Assembly (NCBI RefSeq): GCF_000021645.1
Contig: NC_011661.1
Location: 962,723 to 1,026,722, forward strand
Length of the DNA: 64,000 nucleotides
Source: Dictyoglomus turgidum DSM 6724
GTDB lineage: Bacteria; Dictyoglomota; Dictyoglomia; Dictyoglomales; Dictyoglomaceae
Direction of reading: 5' to 3'
The notes beneath the pieces are model-generated. The model ran no database searches. It was not told the origin of the DNA and saw only the letters and a list, made by a program, of their open reading frames with translations. Positions within the stretch are counted from its first letter, which is position 1. Each line of letters begins with the position of its first letter. A program made the position numbers and the translations under genes. Below are positions 9,005 to 17,867 of the stretch, piece by piece.

Positions 9005-9745
9005 ATGTTGAAAGATAGAGTAGCTTTAGTTACAGGAGGTAGTAGAGGAATAGGAAGGGCTATTGTGCTCTCTTTTGCAAAAGAGGGGGCAAAAGTTTTA
9101 ATAAACTATAAGGGTAATGAAAAAGCAGCTATGGAGACTTTAGAGGAAGTAAAGAAGATAGGGGGTGAGGGAGAGGTATTTAAAGCTGACGTTAGTATAG
9201 AAGAAGAAGTTGATAAGATGTTCAATTTTGTACTTGAAAAATGGGGAAGGTTAGATATATTAGTTAACAATGCAGGAATAACAAGAGACAATTTACTAAT
9301 AAGAATGAAGAGTGAAGAGTGGGACCAGGTGATAAATACAAATTTGAAAGGTGTTTTTTACTGTACAAGGTCGGCAGTGAAGATCATGTTGAAACAAAGA
9401 TACGGTAGAATAATAAATATTTCATCAGTAATAGGTTTGAGAGGGAATATAGGTCAAGCAAATTATGCTGCTGCTAAGGCAGGTATAATAGGCTTTACAA
9501 AGGCTGTGGCAAAGGAGGTTGCTTCAAGAGGGATAACAGTAAATGCGGTTGCACCAGGATTTATTTTGACAGATATGACTGAGGTTTTGTCTGAGGAGAT
9601 GAAGAAAAAAGCCCTGGAAGAAATACCTATGGGAAGATTTGGAGATCCTAAAGATGTGGCAAGTGCTGTAAAGTTTCTTGCATCCGATGAGGCAGGGTAT
9701 ATAACTGGAGTAGTTTTAAGTATTGACGGAGGACTTTCTATTTAG
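9005..9745 (+). CDS. fabG: 3-oxoacyl-ACP reductase
   Basis: 246-residue short-chain dehydrogenase that reduces 3-oxoacyl-ACP to 3-hydroxyacyl-ACP, normally with NADPH. The nucleotide-binding GGSRGIG is at 11-17, NNAG at 88-91, and the catalytic S141, Y154 and K158 are present in the order expected for FabG. It starts 1 nt after the fabD stop. The position between fabD and acpP supports FabG rather than another SDR enzyme. Confidence 0.95.
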   Translation: MLKDRVALVTGGSRGIGRAIVLSFAKEGAKVLINYKGNEKAAMETLEEVKKIGGEGEVFKADVSIEEEVDKMFNFVLEKWGRLDILVNNAGITRDNLLIRMKSEEWDQVINTNLKGVFYCTRSAVKIMLKQRYGRIINISSVIGLRGNIGQANYAAAKAGIIGFTKAVAKEVASRGITVNAVAPGFILTDMTEVLSEEMKKKALEEIPMGRFGDPKDVASAVKFLASDEAGYITGVVLSIDGGLSI

Positions 9746-9787
9746 TATTTTCTATAAAGTTAACATAGGAAGGAGGTGAAGGGATAA

Positions 9788-10027
9788 ATGGATGAGAGCA
9801 CCATTTTTGAAAAAGTCAAAAAAATAATTGTGGATCAACTTAGAGTAGATGAGAATCTTGTTACTATGGACTCAAATATTCAAGAAGATTTAGGAGCCGA
9901 CTCTTTGGATGCAGTAGAGCTAATAATGGCATTAGAAGAAGAGTTTGGTATTGATGTGCAAGATGAAGAAGCTGAAAATTTTAAGACTGTGGGTGATGTA
10001 GTAAGGTATATAGAAAAGAGGCTATAA
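9788..10027 (+). CDS. acpP: Acyl carrier protein
   Basis: 79 residues, strongly acidic. The DSL motif places the phosphopantetheine attachment serine at S39. It carries the growing acyl chain for the surrounding Fab enzymes. An AGGAGGT ribosome site lies in the 42-nt gap after fabG. A strong hairpin follows, which would favour high ACP output relative to fabF. Confidence 0.96.
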   Translation: MDESTIFEKVKKIIVDQLRVDENLVTMDSNIQEDLGADSLDAVELIMALEEEFGIDVQDEEAENFKTVGDVVRYIEKRL

Positions 10028-10038
10028 TATTCGTAAAA

Positions 10039-10071
10039 GGGTACTGGTAAAAATCCAGTACCCTTATTTTT
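10039..10071 (+). terminator. Intrinsic terminator or attenuator after acpP
   Basis: GGGTACTGG (10039-10047) pairs perfectly with CCAGTACCC (10055-10063) around a 7-nt loop and is followed by TTATTTTT. No good promoter is visible between it and fabF, so some transcription must pass through it. Confidence 0.85.
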
Positions 10072-10090
10072 AAAGGGGGTATTTCGTTTA

Positions 10091-11332
10091 ATGAGGAGAA
10101 GAGTTGCGATTACAGGTTTAGGTGTTATTTCTCCTGTTGGAATTGGAAAAGATGTTTTTTGGGAGAATATTAAGAAAGGGGAATCAGGAATTTCTTTTAT
10201 CTCAAAATTCCCAACTGATGATTTTCCTACAAAAATTGCAGGTGAAGTAAAAGATTTTAACCCTGAGGAGTTCATAGATAAAAGAGAAGCAAGAAGACTT
10301 GATAGATTTTCCCAATTTGCTATTGCTGCTACAAGGCTTGCTCTTGAAGACTCAGGATGGAATCCTACAGAAGAGGAGAAGGAAAATACTGCTGTTATTG
10401 TTACATCTGGAATAGGTGGTTTTGAGACCTTAGAGAATCAATTTAGATCCTTATTTGAAAAGGGACCAAATAGGATTAGTCCTTTTCTAATACCTATGGT
10501 TATCATAAATATAGCCTCTGGAAATATTTCTATCTTCTTTGGATTTAAGGGGCCTAATTATTCTCCTGTTTCTGCTTGCGCCTCTTCTGCTCATGCTATT
10601 GGTATTGGCTATAGATTAGTCTCTACAGGAGAAGCGGATTTTGCTATTGTTGGAGGAAGCGAAGCTTCCATAACTCCAATGGGAATTGCTGGTTTTTGTG
10701 CTCTTCAAGCTTTATCTACTCGAAACGATGAGCCAGAAAAGGCAAGCAGACCTTTTGATGCAAAGAGAGATGGCTTTGTCATGGGAGAGGGAGCAGGAAT
10801 TCTTATTCTTGAGGAACTTAATCATGCTATAAATAGAGGTGCAAGAATTTATGCAGAAATAGTTGGTTTTGGTGCGTCGGATGATGCATATCATATTACT
10901 GCTCCAGATCCCGAGGGGAATGGTGCAGTTTTGTCTATGAAAAGAGCGATTAAAGATGCAGGTATAAATCCAGAAGATATTAATTATATAAATGCTCATG
11001 GGACTTCTACAAAATTAAATGATAAAATTGAGACTCTTGCTATAAAGAAGGTTTTTGGAGAGTATGCATATAAAATCCCTGTAAGCTCAACCAAATCTAT
11101 GGTTGGACATCTCCTTGGAGCAGCAGCTTCTGTAGAGTCTATAGCTACAGTGTTGTCCATATATGAGGGTATAATTCATCCTACTATAAATTATGAGGAG
11201 AAAGATCCAGAATGTGATTTAGATTATGTACCTAATGTAGCACGTAAATGGGATATAAAATATGCTTTAAAAAACTCCTTTGGTTTTGGAGGACAAAACG
11301 CTACGCTTATATTTAAGAAGTATGAAGGATGA
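10091..11332 (+). CDS. fabF: 3-oxoacyl-ACP synthase II
   Basis: 413 residues. It elongates acyl-ACP by condensation with malonyl-ACP. The Cys-His-His triad is C163 (in SACASSAH), H303 (in NAHGTS) and H340 (in GHLLGAAA), with K335 just before; these match the E. coli FabF numbering. The last bases overlap the rnc start (ATGA), coupling it to the RNA and chromosome genes downstream. Confidence 0.96.
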   Translation: MRRRVAITGLGVISPVGIGKDVFWENIKKGESGISFISKFPTDDFPTKIAGEVKDFNPEEFIDKREARRLDRFSQFAIAATRLALEDSGWNPTEEEKENTAVIVTSGIGGFETLENQFRSLFEKGPNRISPFLIPMVIINIASGNISIFFGFKGPNYSPVSACASSAHAIGIGYRLVSTGEADFAIVGGSEASITPMGIAGFCALQALSTRNDEPEKASRPFDAKRDGFVMGEGAGILILEELNHAINRGARIYAEIVGFGASDDAYHITAPDPEGNGAVLSMKRAIKDAGINPEDINYINAHGTSTKLNDKIETLAIKKVFGEYAYKIPVSSTKSMVGHLLGAAASVESIATVLSIYEGIIHPTINYEEKDPECDLDYVPNVARKWDIKYALKNSFGFGGQNATLIFKKYEG

Positions 11333-12045
11333 GAGACAGGAATATAAGAAATGTAAAAGTAGAAGATATAGTAGAAAGAGTAAAGGAGAAAACTAGGGTT
11401 TCTTTTAATGACAAAGACTTATTAATAGAGGCCTTGACTCACCCTTCTTTTAAGCATGAAAATCCTAATTTCAAACAGGATAATCAAAGGCTTGAGTTTC
11501 TTGGAGACGCAGTTTTAAATATGATAATTACCGAAATTCTATTTCAAAGATATAGAGAGGCATCAGAGGGATTTTTAACTCAAAAGAGAATTTATCTTGT
11601 GAAAGAAGAGACTCTATATAAAAAGGCAAAAAGCCTTGATCTTGGAGAATTGATTTTGTTAGGGGTAGGAGAAGAAAAACAAGGTGGAAGAGATAAAATT
11701 TCGATTCTAAGTGATCTTTTTGAGGCTTTTATTGGAGCTCTCTATTTGGATAAAGGATATGAGTATACCAAAAATTTTGTGGAGGAAATTTTTAAAGAAG
11801 AGATAGAAAGTATAGAGATGGAGGTTGACTGGAAAAATCTTTTACAGACTTATCTTCAAAAAGAGGGTAAAAAGCCTCAATATATCGTGTCTCGAGAAGT
11901 AGGACCTGAACATGACAAGACCTTTTATGTGGAATTATGGATTGATGATGAGAAGATATCAGAAGGAGAAGGAAAAAATAAAAGAGAAGCAGAAATTAAG
12001 GCAGCCCAAAAAGCTTTGGAGAAGATAAAAAATGATCTATCTTAA
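11329..12045 (+). CDS. rnc: Ribonuclease III
   Basis: 238 residues. It cleaves double-stranded RNA, including the rRNA precursor stems. The signature NQRLEFLGDAVL is at 52-63, the second acidic metal site sits in SDLFEAFIGALYLDKG (about 128-143), and a double-stranded RNA-binding domain occupies about 167-235. It overlaps fabF by 4 nt and smc by 14 nt. The fabF-rnc-smc-ftsY order is common in thermophilic and Gram-positive bacteria. Confidence 0.95.
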   Translation: MRDRNIRNVKVEDIVERVKEKTRVSFNDKDLLIEALTHPSFKHENPNFKQDNQRLEFLGDAVLNMIITEILFQRYREASEGFLTQKRIYLVKEETLYKKAKSLDLGELILLGVGEEKQGGRDKISILSDLFEAFIGALYLDKGYEYTKNFVEEIFKEEIESIEMEVDWKNLLQTYLQKEGKKPQYIVSREVGPEHDKTFYVELWIDDEKISEGEGKNKREAEIKAAQKALEKIKNDLS

Positions 12046-15000
12046 GAGTTTAGAACTTACTAATTTTAAATCTTTTATTGGAAATAATAAAATTCCTTTT
12101 TCTCAGAAATTCACTGTTATTACAGGTCCTAATGGGAGTGGTAAGAGTAATATACTGGATGCTATTCGGTGGGTGCTTGGTGAGCAAAGAATAAAGGCGC
12201 TAAGGGCAGAAAAAACTGACGAGATTATATTTGGAGGAAATAGGTTTTATTCTAAGGCTAACTATGCAAAAGTAGAACTCTGTCTAAATATTTTCAACGA
12301 AGATTATTTTATTAGTAGGAAGCTGTATAGGGATGAGGATAGCGAGTATTATCTAAATGGTAAAGAGGTTAGGTTAAAAGATGTACAGTTTTTCCTTAAT
12401 AATTTTGGGCTTGGTAAGTATAGTTTTGTTTTTTTAGGTCAGGGAGAGATCGACGAGTTAATTTTAAAGGAAAATGGAAGAATAAGAGAATTGATAGAAA
12501 ATATTGCAGGTATTTCTGGATATCATGAAAAGGTGAAAGAGTTGTTGCTTAAATTAGAAGTAATCGAAAGCAAATGGCAAGAGCTGGAGGAAAAACGAAA
12601 AGAGCTTTTAGGGGTAATTGAGGAGTTAAGGGCGGAGGTAAGAATTGCTGAAAGATATAATGAATTGAAAAATAAGTTGGAAGATGTGAGAAAAACTTTA
12701 GCTTTTATTAATTTGAGAAAGATAAAGGAAAATATTGAGAAGTACTTAATAGAAAAAGAAAAAGTTGAAAAAAGACTTTTGGAACTGAACGAATTAATCT
12801 CTGAAAATTTAGCTAAAAGAGAAAATCTTAATAAAGGGTATGAAAAATTAGTGGAAAAGGTATCAAGCTTGGAAGAAGTTTTAAAGAGCATAGATCAAAG
12901 AATATACGACCTTAGCCTAAGGGAGAACATCTATGTTGAAAAGAAAAAAATTCTTGTTGAGAATCTAAAGAATATTGAGAAGGAAAAAATTCTTTTAAAA
13001 GATAAAATCTTGGAATTAAAAAAGAGAGAAGAAGAGATTGGAAATCTTTTTCAGGATTTTAATCATGATGAGTTTTCAAAAATTGAGATAGAGCTTAAGA
13101 AGAAGGAAGATTATCTTCAAGATCTTATTGTAAAAAAAGGAAAGATAGAGGATAAAGTAAAATCCTTTGAGGTTTTGAAAGATCAGCCAGATATTGAAGA
13201 ATTAAAGTTCGTAAAGGAGAAATTGGAAAACTTTATTGTTAAATATAGGAAGAAACTTGAGACTTTAGAAAGGTATAGGGAAGAGATAGAAAGTAAACTT
13301 TTAGAGGAAAGTAAGATTTTGAAAAAGAAAGAAGATACTTATGAAAAGAATAGAATAGAGATACTAAAGCTCAACAATATTCTTGCCGAGTTAAAAGAAG
13401 CCACTCTTGAGAATCTTCCCCGTGGAGTTAGAGAACTGTTAGTATATAAAAAGAACAAAATTCATGATATCTTAAAAAATCTCATAAATATACCTAAGGA
13501 ATACATGGTGGCTCTATATAACTTTTTGGGGAATACTATATACGACATTGTTGTTGACGATGAAAATACTGCAAGAGAATTGATAGGCTATTTAAAAGAG
13601 AGAAAACTTGGCTGGGCCACTTTTAGACCTCTTACCTTATGTAGAGATGAAAGAATAAGAGAAATCCCTCAAGAAATTTCTAATGTTTTAAGAGCCATAG
13701 ATGTGATTGAATATGATCCCAAATATGATAGATTAATCAAAAATGTATTAGGGAATGTATTAATCTTTACAGATTTTCAGACAGCCTCAAATTATAAGAA
13801 TCTTCTTTGGGAAGGCTGGAGGATTGTTACTGTTCAAGGGGAGGTATTTCATCCTTCAGGGACTATAAGTGGAGGAGTTAGGTTTGGAGTTGAAGTGGCT
13901 CTTAATACGGAGAGAGCGATCCTTGATGCTGAGGAGAAAATAAGAGATTATACTGAGGCAAATAACTTTTTAAAGAGGGATATAGAAGAATTAGGAATTA
14001 GCATTGAGAAAAATAGGAAGCTAAAGCAAAAGTTAGAAAGTTTAATGTTAAGAATAGAAAATAAAATAAATGAAAAAGAGAAGGCTCTTGTGGAACTTGA
14101 AAAGAAAATTAATTTATACGAGGATTATCTTAAAGAGGGAAGGATTGTCTTAAGAGAATTTGATTCCCTACTCAAGGAAATTGAGAAAGAAAAGTTGGAA
14201 GTTGAAAATCTCAGGAAAAGTTATGACGAAAAGAGAATTAGAAAAATTGAGGTTGAAAAAGATTTAACATTAGTTAAGGAAAATCTTAATGGCTTAAAAG
14301 AAAGATTAGAAGATTTAGAAGAAGAAGAGAAGAGAGTTAGAGATGAACTAATTTTGTTGGAGAAGGCTTTGGATGAGTGCAAAGATGAATATGAGAAAAT
14401 AAATAGTGAGAAAGAAAATTTTGTAATTGAAAATAAAAAATTTCTTGAAGAAGGGGAAAGAATTAAGAACGAGATAAAAAGGCTTGAGAGAGAATGGCAA
14501 AAATTGAGAGAAGAACTTGTGATTCTTGAGGAGAGAAAAAAAGATTTACAAGAAAGGATCAAAGAATTAGAAATGGAGTATGATAAAAACTATAAAGATG
14601 GATTAGATGTGAAGATAAATCTTTCTGAAGAGGAATTAAAGAAATTGGAATCAGAAATAATTCAAGAGATGGAATCTTTGGGTCCAATAAATTTCCTTGC
14701 TGAGACTAAGTTGAAAGAAGAGGAGTCAAAATATAAATCTCTTCTTTTCCAGATAGAAGATATTGAAGGTTCTATTAATTCATTAAAAAAGATTATAAAA
14801 GATACAAGGGAAGAAGCAGAAAGAAGATTTTTAAACGCTTTTAGTTCATTCAGAGATAGGGCTAAAAACAATTGGAAATTATTCTTTCCAAATGCGGAGT
14901 TTGATTTGTTAATTGAAAATGAGAAGGAGGTCCTTGATTCAGAAGTAAAGTTAAAAATTTCTTCTCAGAAAAAGAATTGGAAAAGTTTGTTGATGCTTTC

Positions 15001-15280
15001 AGGTGGTGAAAAGAGTATAGTAGGGATTGTACTCCTTTTATCGGCTGTAGAACTTGCTCCTGTAAACTTTTGTTTTTGGGACGAGATAGATGCGGCTTTA
15101 GATAATCAGAATGCTCAAATTTTGGGAAAGAAGATAAAGGAGCTTAGTGATAGAAATCAGTTCATTCTTATTAGTCATAATCCTGTCTTGATGCAGCATG
15201 CAGATATAATATATGGAGTAACTTTGAATGAAAAGGGAGCATCTCAAGTTTTATCTTGGAAGGTAAAAGAGGAGGTATGA
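12032..15280 (+). CDS. smc: Chromosome segregation protein SMC
   Basis: 1082 residues. SMC dimers entrap and compact DNA with ScpA/ScpB. The N-terminal head has Walker A GPNGSGKS (32-39). Long coiled-coil arms (about 160-480 and 625-930) flank a hinge domain (about 490-615) ending in the conserved glycines S-G-T-I-S-G-G. The C-terminal head carries LSGGEKS near 989 and Walker B FCFWDEIDAALD near 1010-1020. The protein is about 100 residues shorter than typical SMCs, mostly in the arms. A Trp stands where most SMCs have Leu before the Walker B D-E. Confidence 0.95.
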   Translation: MIYLKSLELTNFKSFIGNNKIPFSQKFTVITGPNGSGKSNILDAIRWVLGEQRIKALRAEKTDEIIFGGNRFYSKANYAKVELCLNIFNEDYFISRKLYRDEDSEYYLNGKEVRLKDVQFFLNNFGLGKYSFVFLGQGEIDELILKENGRIRELIENIAGISGYHEKVKELLLKLEVIESKWQELEEKRKELLGVIEELRAEVRIAERYNELKNKLEDVRKTLAFINLRKIKENIEKYLIEKEKVEKRLLELNELISENLAKRENLNKGYEKLVEKVSSLEEVLKSIDQRIYDLSLRENIYVEKKKILVENLKNIEKEKILLKDKILELKKREEEIGNLFQDFNHDEFSKIEIELKKKEDYLQDLIVKKGKIEDKVKSFEVLKDQPDIEELKFVKEKLENFIVKYRKKLETLERYREEIESKLLEESKILKKKEDTYEKNRIEILKLNNILAELKEATLENLPRGVRELLVYKKNKIHDILKNLINIPKEYMVALYNFLGNTIYDIVVDDENTARELIGYLKERKLGWATFRPLTLCRDERIREIPQEISNVLRAIDVIEYDPKYDRLIKNVLGNVLIFTDFQTASNYKNLLWEGWRIVTVQGEVFHPSGTISGGVRFGVEVALNTERAILDAEEKIRDYTEANNFLKRDIEELGISIEKNRKLKQKLESLMLRIENKINEKEKALVELEKKINLYEDYLKEGRIVLREFDSLLKEIEKEKLEVENLRKSYDEKRIRKIEVEKDLTLVKENLNGLKERLEDLEEEEKRVRDELILLEKALDECKDEYEKINSEKENFVIENKKFLEEGERIKNEIKRLEREWQKLREELVILEERKKDLQERIKELEMEYDKNYKDGLDVKINLSEEELKKLESEIIQEMESLGPINFLAETKLKEEESKYKSLLFQIEDIEGSINSLKKIIKDTREEAERRFLNAFSSFRDRAKNNWKLFFPNAEFDLLIENEKEVLDSEVKLKISSQKKNWKSLLMLSGGEKSIVGIVLLLSAVELAPVNFCFWDEIDAALDNQNAQILGKKIKELSDRNQFILISHNPVLMQHADIIYGVTLNEKGASQVLSWKVKEEV

Positions 15281-15282
15281 AA

Positions 15283-16176
15283 TTGAGTTTCTGGGATAGA
15301 TTGCCAAAAATAAAAGGATTTGCAGAAAGACTGCAAAATATTTTTAAATTTTCAAGAGTTGATACGGAACTTTTAGATGAACTTGAAATGGAACTTATTC
15401 AGAGCGATTTAGGGATAGAACTTACTAATGAGATAATAGGCGAAATAAAGAAAAGAAAGATATCAGATATGCAAGAGCTTAGAGATTTTCTATTTGATTT
15501 CTTCAAAAGTATATTGGATGGGTTAGACTATAAGCTAAGGCTTTATGATAATAGGTTGAATGTAGTGATTTTCATAGGAGTAAATGGTACAGGAAAGACA
15601 AGTACTGTGGGTAAATTTGCATATTATCTTAAGAACTTGGGCTATTTTCCTATTATAGCTGCTGCTGACACCTTTAGAGCTGCTGCTATTGATCAAATAA
15701 AAAGATGGGGTGAGAGAGTAGGAGTAGATGTTGTAGCTCAAAAAGAGGGTGCTGATCCTGGAGCAGTGGTTTTTAATGCTATTGAAGCTGCAAAGGCAAG
15801 AAATAAAGATGTTCTTCTTGTGGATACTGCTGGTAGAATGCATACCAAAAGTAATCTGGTTGAGGAACTTAAAAAGATAGAGAAAATAGTGGAAAAAACC
15901 TTAGGATATCCCCCCTCAGAGAATCTTGTAGTGATAGATGCTACCTTAGGACAAAATGTGGTAAGACAGGTAGAGATTTTTCATAATGCAGTAAATTTAA
16001 CAGGAGCTGTACTCACTAAGTTAGATGGAACTGCTAAAGGAGGAGTGATATTTAACGTGATAAAAAGATTTAATATACCTGTAAAGCTGGTTACCATTGG
16101 TGAGGAGTTGGATGATTTGAAGCCTTTTGATCCCAATGAATTTGTTGAGTCCTTTATACCGGAGGTAAAGATATGA
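15283..16176 (+). CDS. ftsY: Signal recognition particle receptor FtsY
   Basis: About 297 residues. This SRP-type GTPase docks ribosome-SRP complexes at the membrane. It has the NG domain only: P-loop GVNGTGKT near 99-106, DTFRAAA, DTAGRM near 181-186 and TKLDGTAKGG near 245-254. There is no long acidic N-terminal domain. Start choice: GGAGGT at 15271-15276 directly abuts ATG 15277 but is 6 nt from TTG 15283, so TTG is preferred; the two differ by two residues. It overlaps or abuts the smc stop codon at 15278-15280. Confidence 0.94.
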   Translation: MSFWDRLPKIKGFAERLQNIFKFSRVDTELLDELEMELIQSDLGIELTNEIIGEIKKRKISDMQELRDFLFDFFKSILDGLDYKLRLYDNRLNVVIFIGVNGTGKTSTVGKFAYYLKNLGYFPIIAAADTFRAAAIDQIKRWGERVGVDVVAQKEGADPGAVVFNAIEAAKARNKDVLLVDTAGRMHTKSNLVEELKKIEKIVEKTLGYPPSENLVVIDATLGQNVVRQVEIFHNAVNLTGAVLTKLDGTAKGGVIFNVIKRFNIPVKLVTIGEELDDLKPFDPNEFVESFIPEVKI

Positions 16177-16622
16177 TAAGAAAAGCAAAGATAGAAGACA
16201 TACCCGAGATTCATAAAATAATCAACGAATTCGCAGAAAAAGGTCTGCTTCTTCCCAGATCCTTAAGTGATCTTTATGAAAATATTAGGGATTTTTACAT
16301 TCTTGTTATTGATGGAAAGGTAGTTGGAACATCCGCTCTGCATATTATATGGGAAGATTTGGGTGAAGTAAGGTCGGTCATTGTAAAAGATGAGTATAGA
16401 GGTAGGGGATATGGGAAGAAGCTTGTAGATACATGTTTGAGAGAAGCTAAATTTTTAGGCCTAAAAAGAGTACTTGCTTTAACCTATATTCCAGAGTATT
16501 TTAAAAAACTTGGTTTTGTTGAAGTAGACAAAAGAACATTACCTTTTAAGGTATGGAGTGACTGTGTTAAATGCCCAAAATTCCCTGACTGTGGGGAAAT
16601 AGCTCTTCTTTACTACTTATGA
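16173..16622 (+). CDS. GNAT N-acetyltransferase, short ArgA-like
   Basis: 149 residues with a single GNAT fold. The acetyl-CoA loop is R-G-R-G-Y-G-K at about residue 71-77, and the C-terminal C-V-K-C-P-K-F-P-D-C stretch is typical of the stand-alone ArgA-like family that can make N-acetylglutamate from glutamate. If that function holds here, it would feed arginine synthesis or a related acetylated intermediate. It overlaps ftsY and lspA by 4 nt each, but neither neighbour has a link with arginine. Another small-molecule or protein N-acetyltransferase remains possible. Confidence 0.75.
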   Translation: MIRKAKIEDIPEIHKIINEFAEKGLLLPRSLSDLYENIRDFYILVIDGKVVGTSALHIIWEDLGEVRSVIVKDEYRGRGYGKKLVDTCLREAKFLGLKRVLALTYIPEYFKKLGFVEVDKRTLPFKVWSDCVKCPKFPDCGEIALLYYL

Positions 16623-17011
16623 AATACTTGTTAGTTCTTTTGATTTTTCTCTTAGACAGGATCACTAAAGAGCTCGCAGAAAGAGGCTACTTTAGCAGAT
16701 TAAATATTGATTTTTTCTTGAATTTTTACCTTACTCATAACTATGGTGTTGCTTTTGGAATTGATATTGCACGAAAAATCATTTTAATCTTTAATTTTTT
16801 AGCTCTAATTGTCCTTGTTCTTTTGTATAGAAAATTTGGATTTATAGGACTTGCTTTTATTTTAGGTGGACTTCTTGGGAATTTATATGATAGAGTTTTT
16901 TATGGATATGTGATAGACTTTATTCATCTGAGGAACTTTTTTGTTTTTAATTTGGCAGACCTTTTTATTAGCTTAGGAGGGGTATTAGTATTTTTTAAAC
17001 TAATAAAGTGA
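16619..17011 (+). CDS. lspA: Lipoprotein signal peptidase (signal peptidase II)
   Basis: 130 residues, short for the family (usually about 150-170) but complete in motifs: D13 in the first helix, NYGVAF at 41-46, GNLYDR at 87-92 and the catalytic aspartates D100 (in VIDFIH) and D114 (in FNLAD). Four hydrophobic segments are visible. The aspartic protease cuts the signal peptide of diacylglyceryl prolipoproteins in the membrane, the step after Lgt, encoded next. Confidence 0.94.
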   Translation: MKYLLVLLIFLLDRITKELAERGYFSRLNIDFFLNFYLTHNYGVAFGIDIARKIILIFNFLALIVLVLLYRKFGFIGLAFILGGLLGNLYDRVFYGYVIDFIHLRNFFVFNLADLFISLGGVLVFFKLIK

Positions 17012-17031
17012 GAAGGAGGTAGAGAGAAGAG

Positions 17032-17862
17032 ATGTATCCAAAATTACTTACAATTCCACAATTCCAGTTTTTGAAGTACAAAATAGGACCAATTGTTATT
17101 TACTCATGGGGAACATTTGTGGCTCTTGGTTTTCTCATCGGTATACTCCTTGCTATGAGATGGGCTAAAAGGGAGAATATTGATCCAGATCATGTGCTCA
17201 ATGTGGCGGTATGGAGCATAATCTCCTCCATAATAGGAGCAAGAGCGGTCTATGTAATTAAGTACTGGAATGCTTATAAAACTAATCCTATCACTATCTT
17301 GCATCTATGGGATGGCGGATTAATATTTTTTGGAGGGTTCCTTGTAGCATTAGTTGTAGTTTTGCTTTATTTGAAAAGGTATAAGATTGATTATTGGAAG
17401 TTTTTAGACATATTAGCCCCTGCTGTTGCTATAGGAAGTGCTATAGGTAGAATTGGATGTTTTCTTAATGGTTGTTGTTATGGGTATGAGACTCCTCTCC
17501 TTTGGGGAGTAAAGTTTCCAAATGTTTATGGATATAGACATGCAACAGAACTTTACTATACAATAGCTTTTCTTATTGTGTTTATATATCTTTTGAGAGT
17601 TAAAAGTAGAAAGACCTTTGACGGAGAAGTAGCAACTAATTTCTTTATTTACTATTCTTTTGCTTTTTTCCTTGTAGAAATCTTTAGAGATAATCCCCGT
17701 AATTTCCTTTATTTAACAGGTTCTCAGACTGTTTCTTTACTTTTAATTGCTTTTGGTATCTACGCTTATAGGAGAAGAAGAGCAGGGCGTCCTATTATTC
17801 CAGAGCAATGCTTATTCTGGAAGATTATGACTACAAAGCCTAAGGTCAGTAAAAAAAGATAA
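17032..17862 (+). CDS. lgt: Prolipoprotein diacylglyceryl transferase
   Basis: 276 residues, polytopic. It moves diacylglycerol from phosphatidylglycerol onto the lipobox cysteine. The Lgt signature G-R-I-G-C-F-L-N-G-C-C-Y-G is at 139-151. The position of E. coli H103 (GGMSFHGG) reads GGLIFFGG here, a replacement also seen as Tyr or His in other families. Tail residues are basic (K-P-K-V-S-K-K-R). An AGAAGGAGGT site precedes ATG 17032. With lspA it forms a lipoprotein maturation pair. Confidence 0.95.
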   Translation: MYPKLLTIPQFQFLKYKIGPIVIYSWGTFVALGFLIGILLAMRWAKRENIDPDHVLNVAVWSIISSIIGARAVYVIKYWNAYKTNPITILHLWDGGLIFFGGFLVALVVVLLYLKRYKIDYWKFLDILAPAVAIGSAIGRIGCFLNGCCYGYETPLLWGVKFPNVYGYRHATELYYTIAFLIVFIYLLRVKSRKTFDGEVATNFFIYYSFAFFLVEIFRDNPRNFLYLTGSQTVSLLLIAFGIYAYRRRRAGRPIIPEQCLFWKIMTTKPKVSKKR

Positions 17863-17867
17863 TTCAT

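Noticed and set aside
14221-14562. Ser/Leu-rich frame opposite smc
   Set aside because: A low-complexity antisense of the coiled coil; repeated AAG/GAA codons read backwards give Leu/Phe/Ser.
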